Shown piece by piece: positions 53,909-60,538 of a DNA stretch of 60,538 bases (position 1 is the stretch's first letter; every line of letters starts with the position of its first letter). The translations under genes were made by a program, and so were the position numbers. The notes beneath the pieces are model-generated. The model ran no database searches. It saw only the letters and a list, made by a program, of their open reading frames with translations, and had not been told where the DNA came from. Location of the stretch: the NCBI GenBank assembly GCA_964572965.1, contig CAZNHL010000015.1, positions 1-60,538 on the forward strand, in the 5' to 3' direction. This DNA comes from CAZNHL01 sp964572965. GTDB taxonomy: Bacteria; Bacteroidota; Bacteroidia; Cytophagales; UBA9547.

Positions 53909-54079
53909 ATGTATGACTGACATCACCGGTACGGTATGGCGAATCACACGGCAAAAGGAGCAGAGGTCGGCGGTTTGGAGTGATAGCTGTTTGATAGTCG
54001 TTGCTCTACTCTGGTTTTGGCGGGTTTAAAGTACTCGAACTTTAGAGTAGAACTATAGTTGTTCTGTTTTCCATGATAC

Positions 54080-54097
54080 ATTTACCATTTGGTAAAT
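54080..54097. promoter_or_regulatory. Crp/Fnr-type operator palindrome 1 (before the regulator)
   Basis: ATTTACCATTTGGTAAAT is a perfect dyad with 8-base arms and a 2-base centre, 33 bases upstream of the regulator start. Its core TTTACCA-N2-TGGTAAA is repeated at 54704-54719. This is probably an autoregulatory site. Confidence 0.7.
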
Positions 54098-54129
54098 CCC
54101 TCCGGAATTATTTTGTATATATTGTAAAC

Positions 54130-54696
54130 ATGAAAGAGCTGATAGCATACATATTGCAATTTGGTAACCTGAATCAGCAGCAAATAGATTTGATTACTAA
54201 GAAAGTTACGGGAATCACACTCTCTAAAAATGAATATTTTTCTGAAGCAGGAAAGATTCCCGGACAAGTAGGCTTTGTTGTGGAAGGTGTTATCCGTGGT
54301 TGTTATTACAACAACAAAGGAGATGAAATCACACGGTGTTTTATCAGCGAAAGCAACTTAGTGGTTGATTACGTGAATTTTGAAGCTAATGTCGTTTCTT
54401 CAGAATATTTGCAGGCCTGTACTGATTGCACACTCCTGGTATTTTCAAAGCAAAGTTGGGAGGAGCTTTCCCATACCATTGTGGGTTGGGATAATATCAA
54501 AAACAAGATGGTGCAAATATGTATGTTCCAGAAATCAAGAAAAGGCCCGGTAGTTTCGCAGGATGCCACTGCCCGTTACTTGGAGTTTATGGAAAACTAT
54601 CCTTCGCTTACTAATCGTGTTCCCTTGGCTTACATTGCCTCTTATCTGGGTGTTACACAACAGTCATTGAGCCGGATCAGGAAAAACATACGCTGA
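54130..54696 (+). CDS. Crp/Fnr-family transcriptional regulator
   Basis: Started at MKELIAYILQ, the product has 188 residues. The N-terminal cyclic-nucleotide-binding-like beta-roll (about 25-115; EYFSEAGKIPGQVGFVVEG) lacks the full cAMP-binding signature, as is common in Bacteroidota members that sense other signals. The C-terminal winged helix-turn-helix contains VPLAYIASYLGVTQQSLSRIR. An in-frame ATG at 54073 would place the operator inside the coding sequence, so I rejected it. The neighbouring SDR gene carries the same palindrome upstream and is the likely target. Confidence 0.88.
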   Translation: MKELIAYILQFGNLNQQQIDLITKKVTGITLSKNEYFSEAGKIPGQVGFVVEGVIRGCYYNNKGDEITRCFISESNLVVDYVNFEANVVSSEYLQACTDCTLLVFSKQSWEELSHTIVGWDNIKNKMVQICMFQKSRKGPVVSQDATARYLEFMENYPSLTNRVPLAYIASYLGVTQQSLSRIRKNIR

Positions 54697-54703
54697 ACTG
54701 CTT

Positions 54704-54719
54704 TTTACCAAATGGTAAA
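54704..54719. promoter_or_regulatory. Crp/Fnr-type operator palindrome 2 (before the SDR gene)
   Basis: TTTACCAAATGGTAAA is a perfect 16-base dyad identical in both arms to site 1. It lies 7 bases after the regulator stop codon and about 25 bases before a TACAATTTTG promoter-like box of the SDR gene. Confidence 0.7.
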
Positions 54720-54772
54720 CGATTTCATTTTTAGAGGATACAATTTTGTGTAATCAACTAAAAAGAATCAAA

Positions 54773-55510
54773 ATGAAATCAGTATTAATCACAGGAGCGA
54801 ATAAAGGCATTGGCCTTGAAACAGCAAAACAACTTTCAACACAAGGACTGTTTGTATATCTGGGTAGCAGAGATATTGAAAAAGGGCAGGCAGTTGTAAA
54901 AGAATTGACAGAAAATGGCTTTCAGAATGTAGAGGCTATTGAAATAGATGTTACCAGGCCTGCTACAATCCTTTCGGCCAGCCAGATTATTGAAAGTGAG
55001 AAAGGACAGCTCGATATTCTCATCAACAATGCCGGTATCAGCGGTGTAGTGCCGCAAAATGCCATAGCGACAAGTGTCGATCAATTCAAAGAAGTATTTG
55101 ATGTTAATTTTTATGGAGTAGTAAGCGTTACACAGGCTTTTATCGGTTTATTAAGAAAATCACCTGCACCAAGAATTGTAAATGTAAGTACCAGTGTAGG
55201 GTCGCTTACATTACAAAGTGATCCCGCCTGGCCAGCTTATGATTATGCAAAATATGCAGTTTATGCCTCGTCAAAATCAGCAATGAATATGTACACGGTT
55301 CACTTGGCTTACGAGTTACGTGATACGGCTTTTAAAGTAAATGCTGTTTGCCCAGGTTATACTAAAACTGATTTTACAGGATATAACGGGGGAGAGGTTG
55401 AAGAAGCCGGAAGACGAATCGTAAAATACGCATTGATTGATCCGAATGGTCCTACTGGTAAATTCTTCAGCGAAGAAACAAATCCTGAGACTGGTGAAAT
55501 TCAGTGGTAA
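54773..55510 (+). CDS. Short-chain dehydrogenase/reductase controlled by the adjacent Crp/Fnr regulator
   Basis: Started at MKSVLITGAN, the product has 245 residues. TGANKGIG (7-14) binds the nucleotide, NNAG lies near 85-88, the catalytic Ser is in NVSTSVGSL and the catalytic Tyr/Lys in YASSK. The C-terminal FSEETNPETGEIQW tail is shared by a group of plant- and bacteria-type carbonyl reductases. The palindrome shared with the regulator gene makes this the likely regulated target. Substrate is unknown. Confidence 0.9.
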   Translation: MKSVLITGANKGIGLETAKQLSTQGLFVYLGSRDIEKGQAVVKELTENGFQNVEAIEIDVTRPATILSASQIIESEKGQLDILINNAGISGVVPQNAIATSVDQFKEVFDVNFYGVVSVTQAFIGLLRKSPAPRIVNVSTSVGSLTLQSDPAWPAYDYAKYAVYASSKSAMNMYTVHLAYELRDTAFKVNAVCPGYTKTDFTGYNGGEVEEAGRRIVKYALIDPNGPTGKFFSEETNPETGEIQW

Positions 55511-55893
55511 GAGCGGTTTGTTGCAGTTGTCTTTAAATAGTATGAGATTTTACCTGATAATTTGATTGTTTTATGATTTCAAGTATAAATTAATTATATA
55601 ACTATTAAATGTCTCATTTATAATTAGTAATCTGTATTTATCCGGTAGGATAATTGCAGGTTACTATCTGTTTTAACCGGAATATGAGTACTGGCTGAAT
55701 TACCCCAAGCCGGGATACTAATAAGGATCTTTCATAGGCTGGATTGTGCGTCGGCTCAGGCACGATTCTGTCAAAGAATTATTAAGATTCGGCCTTTTGG
55801 CTACAGCAATATTCCTTTTGACTACATAGCTCTTCTCAATAGTATCGAATTTTGTAATATCAAATTGATACAGGAACTCTAAAAGGAAAAAAA
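55511..55893. other. 383-base spacer with no clear gene
   Basis: It is AT-rich. A minus-strand open frame (55718-55915) gives 65 residues with no signal, motif or family resemblance, so I do not call it a gene. No RNA gene or repeat is recognised. It must hold the promoter of the SDR-led operon. Confidence 0.5.
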
Positions 55894-56673
55894 ATGGAAC
55901 TAAGAAACAGTACAATACTAATTACGGGAGGTACAAGTGGTATAGGTTTAGAGCTTGTAAAACAACTTACTGAGCAAGGCGCAATCATTATTGTGACAGG
56001 ACGTAGCCTTGAAGCCTTGAACGAAACAAAAAAGAAGTTTCCTCAAGTCCATATCTTTCAAAGTGATGTAAGTAACCCGAAAGATATCGAGCAGCTTTAC
56101 AATGAGGTTACGTCCAGGTTTCCTGCTTTAAATATTATTATCAATAATGCGGGGTTAATGCGACTAATAGATTTGCAGGATAACAAATTGGGCCTGGAAA
56201 ATATAGTTGCTGAGATTAATACCAACCTTTCCGGCACGGTACAAATGGTGCATAGGTTTTTACCACATTTAATTACCCGGAAATCAGCCGCGGTAGTCAA
56301 TGTTTCATCAGGTATTGCGTTCATGTCATATTCGTCTGCGCCAATCTACAGTGCTACAAAAGCCGGAGTTCACGCTTATACTCAGGCATTGCGGTTTCAG
56401 CTTGAAGATACAAATGTAAAAGTGTTTGAAATAATACCTCCGGGTGTAAATACCAATTTACAAAATGACTGGGTGATAACGCCAAATCCGGCTATGATGA
56501 TGGATGTAGATAAAATGGTAAAAGTTATCATTAAAGGACTTTTGAAAGACAAGCCGGAAATCAAACCTGCCATTATTAATGTGATAAAGCTGGCGAGCAG
56601 GCTAGTTCCAAATTTACTATTGAAGTTTGGAAATGGAGACTTTAAAAAGTTTAAGCAACTAAATAAAAAATAA
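55894..56673 (+). CDS. DltE-like short-chain dehydrogenase
   Basis: The 259-residue SDR has TGGTSGIG (10-17), NNAG, the catalytic Ser in NVSSGIAF and YSATK. The C-terminal FEIIPPGVNTNL segment is characteristic of the DltE-like branch. It opens an operon of five genes with spacings of 1 to 19 bases. Substrate unknown. It is distinct from the Crp/Fnr-controlled SDR upstream. Confidence 0.9.
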   Translation: MELRNSTILITGGTSGIGLELVKQLTEQGAIIIVTGRSLEALNETKKKFPQVHIFQSDVSNPKDIEQLYNEVTSRFPALNIIINNAGLMRLIDLQDNKLGLENIVAEINTNLSGTVQMVHRFLPHLITRKSAAVVNVSSGIAFMSYSSAPIYSATKAGVHAYTQALRFQLEDTNVKVFEIIPPGVNTNLQNDWVITPNPAMMMDVDKMVKVIIKGLLKDKPEIKPAIINVIKLASRLVPNLLLKFGNGDFKKFKQLNKK

Positions 56674-56677
56674 GCTT

Positions 56678-57061
56678 ATGCTAACAAGAACTTTAGTCGT
56701 TTTGTCAATCTTATCCGCAGTCTCCTGTATACATCCGAGAACATTGTATATCAGCAATAAAACAGGTGAGCCTGTTACTTTGATTGTTGAGTCTGATAGC
56801 TTAAAAAAGAATCCATCTCTCAGTGTTTCTTTTAGAGATTCTATTAATGGAAGGCATGTTGATCCGGGATATACTATTCTCAATTTCGGTAAAGGTAAAT
56901 GGGAGGCTGCCGATAAGCAGAATTTAAAAAATGTGTTATCGGAAACGAAGGTTATAATTGGCAGCAGCAACAAAGCTGTAGCCTTGCCGCAAACCAGAAT
57001 AAAACATTATGGCTGGTTTGTAAACGAACTGATATTCAAAATTGCGAAACCCAAACAATAA
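56678..57061 (+). CDS. Small lipoprotein of unknown function
   Basis: The 127-residue product has a lipoprotein signal (MLTRTLVVLSILSAVSC, lipid Cys17). The mature part has strand-like segments such as LYISNKTGEPVTLIVESD and no recognised motif. It starts 4 bases after the SDR stop, so co-transcription is certain on spacing. Confidence 0.7.
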   Translation: MLTRTLVVLSILSAVSCIHPRTLYISNKTGEPVTLIVESDSLKKNPSLSVSFRDSINGRHVDPGYTILNFGKGKWEAADKQNLKNVLSETKVIIGSSNKAVALPQTRIKHYGWFVNELIFKIAKPKQ

Positions 57062-57080
57062 CATTCTTAAAATCAGAGAA

Positions 57081-57284
57081 ATGACACACACTGATAAAAG
57101 GGGCAGCTTGTCAATAACTTGGTTTATGTTGTCAAATGCATTACCTCCAATAGGGTTTTTTCTGTACTTAAAACACAGAAATCAATCTCCCGAAAAAGCA
57201 AATAGAGCCTTGTGGGCTGGATTGGCAGGCATTCCGATAGGAATCGCTGCAGGATACTTATTCAATACTTATATCTTTCAATAA
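57081..57284 (+). CDS. Small two-helix membrane protein
   Basis: Started at MTHTDKRGSL the product has 67 residues. An N-terminal helix (about 13-28) and a C-terminal helix (about 45-62) cross the membrane, joined by the basic stretch KHRNQSPEKANR. The frame could start 13 codons earlier but that would overlap the upstream lipoprotein gene. Family unknown. Confidence 0.65.
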   Translation: MTHTDKRGSLSITWFMLSNALPPIGFFLYLKHRNQSPEKANRALWAGLAGIPIGIAAGYLFNTYIFQ

Positions 57285-57285
57285 A

Positions 57286-57747
57286 ATGGCAAAGAACATG
57301 AAAAGGATATTTTTTGTAACCATGATATTGCTAAATTCGCTTGGTGCGTTTTCCCAATCTTTACCAGAGGATAAAATAATCGGAATATGGGAAAGCGTAG
57401 ATTCTGAAGTCGGACTTAAATTTGAAATCTTTAAATCAGGAGACCGGTATTCCGGAAAGCTGTTATGGGCCTCTACTATGTACGAAGCAGATGGGAAAAC
57501 TCCTAAAAAAGATTTTAATAACCCGAATAAGAGTTTGCGGGTCAGGTCGAGAAAGGATATGGTTAACATTATCAATTTAAAATATGATGATGGCGAATAC
57601 TCGGAAGGGAAGTTATATAATCCCGACGGCGGCGATACGTACAGTCTGAATGCTAAATTAAAAAGCATTAATGAAATAGAATTTCGAGGATATATCGGTT
57701 TTTCCCTATTAGGAAAAACAATGAAGTTTAGAAGAATCAATAACTAA
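57286..57747 (+). CDS. DUF2147-family secreted protein
   Basis: The 153-residue product has a signal peptide (about 1-23, ending AFSQ) and the DUF2147 pattern: GIWESVDSEVGLKFEIFKSG, KLLW, DGKTPKKDFNNP, Y.EGKLYNPDGGDTYSLNAKL and the terminal GKTMKFRRI. These periplasmic domains are lipocalin-like and of unknown ligand. The ATG follows the upstream stop by one base; a second Met at 57298 is an alternative start. Confidence 0.88.
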   Translation: MAKNMKRIFFVTMILLNSLGAFSQSLPEDKIIGIWESVDSEVGLKFEIFKSGDRYSGKLLWASTMYEADGKTPKKDFNNPNKSLRVRSRKDMVNIINLKYDDGEYSEGKLYNPDGGDTYSLNAKLKSINEIEFRGYIGFSLLGKTMKFRRINN

Positions 57748-57761
57748 TAAAATTTAAAACA

Positions 57762-58106
57762 ATGAAAATACTTAGCATATTACTTGTTCTTGTGTCAGCA
57801 TTTCTTAGCATTAAACACGGTTGGGATGCTTTTAGGCCATCAAATGTTGAGCAAGCCAAAATGATGGCTGATTTAGGCATTAGCAAATCCTTTATGCCAT
57901 ATTTTGGCGTACTTTCTATAAGCTTGGGGTTAATGTTGTTTTTTCCTCAGACCTTCTTTTTAAGCAATGTCCTGAATGCCATAATCATAGTCATTATTAT
58001 GGCGCTATCAATCAATGCCGGAATTTACAAAATGGCATTGATGGAGATCCCATTTCTGGCTTTGCCTATGATACAGATCTGGTTGAAATATCCATTTAAG
58101 TTTTAG
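57762..58106 (+). CDS. Small four-helix membrane protein
   Basis: The 114-residue product has hydrophobic segments at about 1-18, 45-62, 68-85 and 92-107. The pattern resembles DoxX-like small membrane proteins, but the resemblance is weak. It is the last gene of the SDR-led operon. Confidence 0.7.
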   Translation: MKILSILLVLVSAFLSIKHGWDAFRPSNVEQAKMMADLGISKSFMPYFGVLSISLGLMLFFPQTFFLSNVLNAIIIVIIMALSINAGIYKMALMEIPFLALPMIQIWLKYPFKF

Positions 58107-58116
58107 ATCGTTTTAG

Positions 58117-58172
58117 TTAAATAGTAAGATAATGGTAATGGATGTGTTTTTGGGTAAAGTCTTACTATTTAA
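58117..58172. promoter_or_regulatory. 13-base-arm inverted repeat before the AraC gene
   Basis: Arms TTAAATAGTAAGA / TCTTACTATTTAA are perfect and separated by 30 bases. The repeat lies between the last operon gene and the AraC regulator start. It may be an operator or a 3' structure of the operon; no T-run supports termination. Confidence 0.4.
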
Positions 58173-58210
58173 ATGGACAAATTATAAGTTCTGATAAGCA
58201 AATTCGTACT

Positions 58211-59119
58211 ATGGCAAATACAGCACCATACAGAATCAAGTCTATTACTGAAGGACACCGGCTGACAGGATTTGAAAAGCCAAACCATCCTCTTATAAGC
58301 ATAATAGACGTATCTAAATTAGAAAACCGTTCAGATATTAATGCCGTGATTTTCGACTTCTATGTTGTGTCAATGAAAAGAGGCTGCAACAATCTGCTGT
58401 ACGGGCAACAGAAGTATGATTTTGATGAAGGATTAATGGCATTTATGTCTCCGGGGCAGATATTGCGTGGAGAAGAAGGTGGTGTACCTTCTAACCTTGA
58501 AGGTTGGATGTTGTTTATCCATCCCGATTTTTTATGGAATACACCGCTGGCAAAGAAAATAAAGCAATATGATTATTTTGATTATGCCACTAACGAAGCT
58601 TTGTTTATATCGGCCAAAGAGGAAGCGCTGATAAATGGTATCATCGAAAATATAAGGCAGGAATACAACGCCAATATTGATAAGTTTAGTCAGGATGTAA
58701 TCATTGCTCAATTAGAACTATTATTTACGTATGCGCAACGGTTTTACGAGCGTCAGTTCATTACCCGGAAAATAACCAGCAATAAAACTCTAAACCGTTT
58801 AGAAGATTTACTGTCGGATTATTTCAACAATAAAGAATTGCTTTCAAACGGGTTACCTACGGTTCAATATGTAGCTGACAAACTGAATATATCTGCCAAG
58901 TATTTAGGGAGTTTACTAAAGCAGTTAACAGGGTTAACAACACAGCAACACATTCATGAAAAGCTGATTGAGAAAGCGAAAGAAAAACTGTCAACCACAG
59001 AGTTATCAGTTAGTGAAATAGCCTATGAACTGGGTTTTGAACATTCTCAATCATTTAGCAAGCTGTTTAAGTCCAAAACAAACGTTTCTCCTATCGAGTT
59101 TAGAGCGTCTTTTAATTAA
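58211..59119 (+). CDS. AraC-family transcriptional regulator
   Basis: Started at MANTAPYRIK the product has 302 residues. An N-terminal sensor-like beta domain (about 20-125) is followed by a helical linker and the two helix-turn-helix units of AraC (PTVQYVADKLNISAKYLGSL and SVSEIAYELGFEHSQSFSKL, about 215-295). It follows the SDR-led operon in the same direction and is the likely regulator of it. A start at 58142 would run through the inverted repeat. Confidence 0.9.
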   Translation: MANTAPYRIKSITEGHRLTGFEKPNHPLISIIDVSKLENRSDINAVIFDFYVVSMKRGCNNLLYGQQKYDFDEGLMAFMSPGQILRGEEGGVPSNLEGWMLFIHPDFLWNTPLAKKIKQYDYFDYATNEALFISAKEEALINGIIENIRQEYNANIDKFSQDVIIAQLELLFTYAQRFYERQFITRKITSNKTLNRLEDLLSDYFNNKELLSNGLPTVQYVADKLNISAKYLGSLLKQLTGLTTQQHIHEKLIEKAKEKLSTTELSVSEIAYELGFEHSQSFSKLFKSKTNVSPIEFRASFN

Positions 59120-59208
59120 ATCCGGCATAGCTAATAGGCAGTCATTTAACAGTTTGCCAAAAGGCTATTAATTGATCTTGGGGCTTCATCCGGCCTCGGT
59201 AGGCAGAT

Positions 59209-59931
59209 TCAATCACGACGTTTTCCCGGATGGATAATTAATTTCAGTTTTATGTCGTCATATACTATCCCGATTAGTAAGATTGTGCCTGCAACTCCTA
59301 AAATATAAAGCTTCAGGGTAGAATAAAGTATTCCTCCTGAAATTCCACCTAAAAAGAAAAAGCTGATAATTGTCAGGCGTAATTTGATTGAAGAGTAGAG
59401 CTTCTGTTTTTGATCTTTTAATTTATAAAAAAACAGTTGAGATAATTCGATGCCTAAATCAGTAAAAAGTCCTGTTAAGTGTGTTGTCCTGATCGTAGCA
59501 TTCGAGATTTTTGTAACTAATGAATTTTGAAGGCCCATTGTAAACAGCAGAGCAAAGGCTAGAAGATTTGGGTTTTGTGAAATCATAAATTGTCCGAATG
59601 CTGCCAATGAGAATAGTATCAGACTTTCAATGAGTATCGGAATTATATAAGTTAAACTAGGGTTTCTTTTTGCCACAGTTTCGACAATCATATTGGACGC
59701 GAATGACCCTGAGAAGAAAAAAAAGATATACAGAAAATATATAAACCCCTCCAAAAAGTTGAGTTTGAAAACTTCGTCAATTAAGAAAGCAAAATGCCCT
59801 GTTACGTTGGTTGTTAAGCGTAGAACCGCTAAATAACCGACAACATTCACCATACCTGCCACGAATGATAATAAAGAGGCAATTTTTAAATCGTGTTCGA
59901 AGGTTCTTGTATTTCCTTTATGTCTAAACAT
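59209..59931 (-). CDS. YoaK/DUF1275-family membrane protein
   Basis: The 240-residue product has six hydrophobic segments and the family features FVAGMVNVVGY near the start (about 17-27), VTGHFAFL and the central QNSLVTKISNATIRTTHLTG. DUF1275 proteins are inner-membrane proteins of unknown transport role. The gene converges with the AraC gene. Confidence 0.9.
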   Translation of the reverse strand: MFRHKGNTRTFEHDLKIASLLSFVAGMVNVVGYLAVLRLTTNVTGHFAFLIDEVFKLNFLEGFIYFLYIFFFFSGSFASNMIVETVAKRNPSLTYIIPILIESLILFSLAAFGQFMISQNPNLLAFALLFTMGLQNSLVTKISNATIRTTHLTGLFTDLGIELSQLFFYKLKDQKQKLYSSIKLRLTIISFFFLGGISGGILYSTLKLYILGVAGTILLIGIVYDDIKLKLIIHPGKRRD

Positions 59932-60230
59932 AAAATGCTTGTCTGGTTTATTTTTAATTGAGGGAGACTTAAGCGTTTGATTTGCTGCTTATACATTTTA
60001 AAGGCTACTTCATTGTCTTAAAAATGATATTTATTAATTGCTGCTCCTTGTATATTTCTGACAGGTACAAACAGCTGTGTGCCTAATACCCTTTTTTTAT
60101 AATTCCAGAAAGCACCTCTCTGCTTTTGAGAGTAGCTTCCTCAAAATTTAAAGATCTTAGGTATAAGTCCGGCTCTGACAAGATAGTAGTTCAAAAAGCT
60201 ACAAACAATATCTGGTGTTGTTTATTGATA
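59932..60230. other. 299-base spacer without a gene
   Basis: No open reading frame or RNA gene is seen. It is AT-rich and leads into a repeat region. Confidence 0.5.
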
Positions 60231-60352
60231 ATCTTTTAAATGCCTATCCGCTTCTATGAATCTTCTTATGTTTTCTCCCGCAGATAACGCAGGATTTCGC
60301 AGATAGACTCCGGTTCTGCAAAGCCTGGAAATTTAACAATCAATAAAATCTA
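60231..60352. repeat. Dispersed-type direct repeat, copy 1
   Basis: 122 bases beginning ATCTTTTAAATGCC and ending AATAAAATCTA. It contains the internal motif CGCAG-AT three times (GCAGATAACGCAGGAT and CGCAGATAG). It is nearly identical to copy 2 (one single-base indel and a few substitutions). Confidence 0.85.
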
Positions 60353-60417
60353 TGCCATCAGTGAGATTCAGAATCCCTGGTTAAAATGAATAAGGTACGA
60401 TGAAACAGATACTCAAT

Positions 60418-60538
60418 ATCTTTTAAATGCCTATCCGCTTCTATGAACCTTCTTATGTTTTCTCCACAGATAACGCAGGATTGCGCAGATAGACTCCGGT
60501 TCTGCAAAGCCTGGAAATTTAACAATCAATAAAATCTA
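60418..60538. repeat. Dispersed-type direct repeat, copy 2 (to window end)
   Basis: 121 bases matching copy 1 with an offset of 187 bases; it reaches the last base of the window, so it may continue or be part of a longer array. Confidence 0.85.

Noticed and set aside
55718..55915. A 65-residue minus-strand frame in the spacer before the DltE-like gene
   Set aside because: No start context, no motif, and it overlaps the promoter region of the opposite operon.
57258..57740. A 160-residue minus-strand open frame opposite the DUF2147 gene
   Set aside because: The forward frame has a signal peptide and matches DUF2147; the reverse has neither.
1..60538. tRNA, rRNA, tmRNA or riboswitch
   Set aside because: No cloverleaf, conserved ribosomal segment or known riboswitch core was recognised on either strand by eye; a covariance-model search would be decisive.

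Overview
The window is chromosomal DNA from a member of the Bacteroidota. The evidence is several type IX secretion (T9SS) C-terminal sorting domains, a PorP/SprF-like and a PorE-like outer-membrane protein, a SusC-style TonB receptor with a carboxypeptidase-like N-terminal domain, many Bacteroidota-type lipoproteins, and some promoter-like TAnnTTTG boxes. The family cannot be fixed from the sequence alone. The assembly is a draft: two runs of ten Ns interrupt genes (aroA at 4155-4164 and an endonuclease/exonuclease/phosphatase gene at 31109-31118), and one secreted-protein gene carries an apparent single-base frameshift near 7145. No rRNA, tRNA, CRISPR array, prophage or complete insertion sequence is visible.

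Layout. 0.1-5.3 kb (minus strand): a small conserved protein, a DUF72 protein, a RetSat/phytoene-desaturase-like flavoprotein, a lipoprotein MsrA, and aroA broken by the first gap. 5.5-14.9 kb: a secreted NHL-repeat protein (frameshifted, T9SS type A tail), a membrane protein, glutathione peroxidase, secreted proteins of unknown role, a GNAT enzyme, a rhodanese-thioredoxin lipoprotein facing a cytosolic thioredoxin, a divergent DEAD-box-like protein and a PQ-linker outer-membrane protein. 15-21.8 kb (minus): AddB and AddA homologues for double-strand-break repair, preceded by a gamma-glutamylcyclotransferase-like gene. 21.9-30 kb (plus): a three-gene T9SS type B unit made of a PKD-rich cargo, a PorP/SprF-like protein and a TPR/propeller/OmpA protein. 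30-34.6 kb: a membrane EEP-family protein, a lipoprotein, and the divergent pair glutaryl-CoA dehydrogenase / tryptophan 2,3-dioxygenase, which fits aerobic tryptophan breakdown. 34.6-39.1 kb (plus): a MORN-repeat/beta-barrel protein, a COG2509 flavoprotein and a TPR protein.

39.1-42.6 kb (minus): a compact operon starting with a lipoprotein archaemetzincin and containing an SDR enzyme, plus a PepSY membrane protein. 42.7-45.8 kb (plus): a short membrane-anchored protein without an ATG start and a haem/transferrin-type TonB receptor. 46.2-53.9 kb: a small secreted protein and a 2406-residue secreted protein with an Asp-box propeller, a discoidin-like module, fifteen Ig-like repeats, two chitin-binding-like modules and a T9SS tail. 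54.1-55.5 kb: a Crp/Fnr regulator and an SDR gene, each preceded by the same near-identical palindrome, so they look like a self-contained regulon. 55.9-59.1 kb: an SDR-led operon of small envelope proteins followed by an AraC regulator. 59.2-59.9 kb: a YoaK/DUF1275 membrane protein. The last 600 bases hold no gene but carry two copies of a 121-122 base direct repeat, the second running to the window edge.
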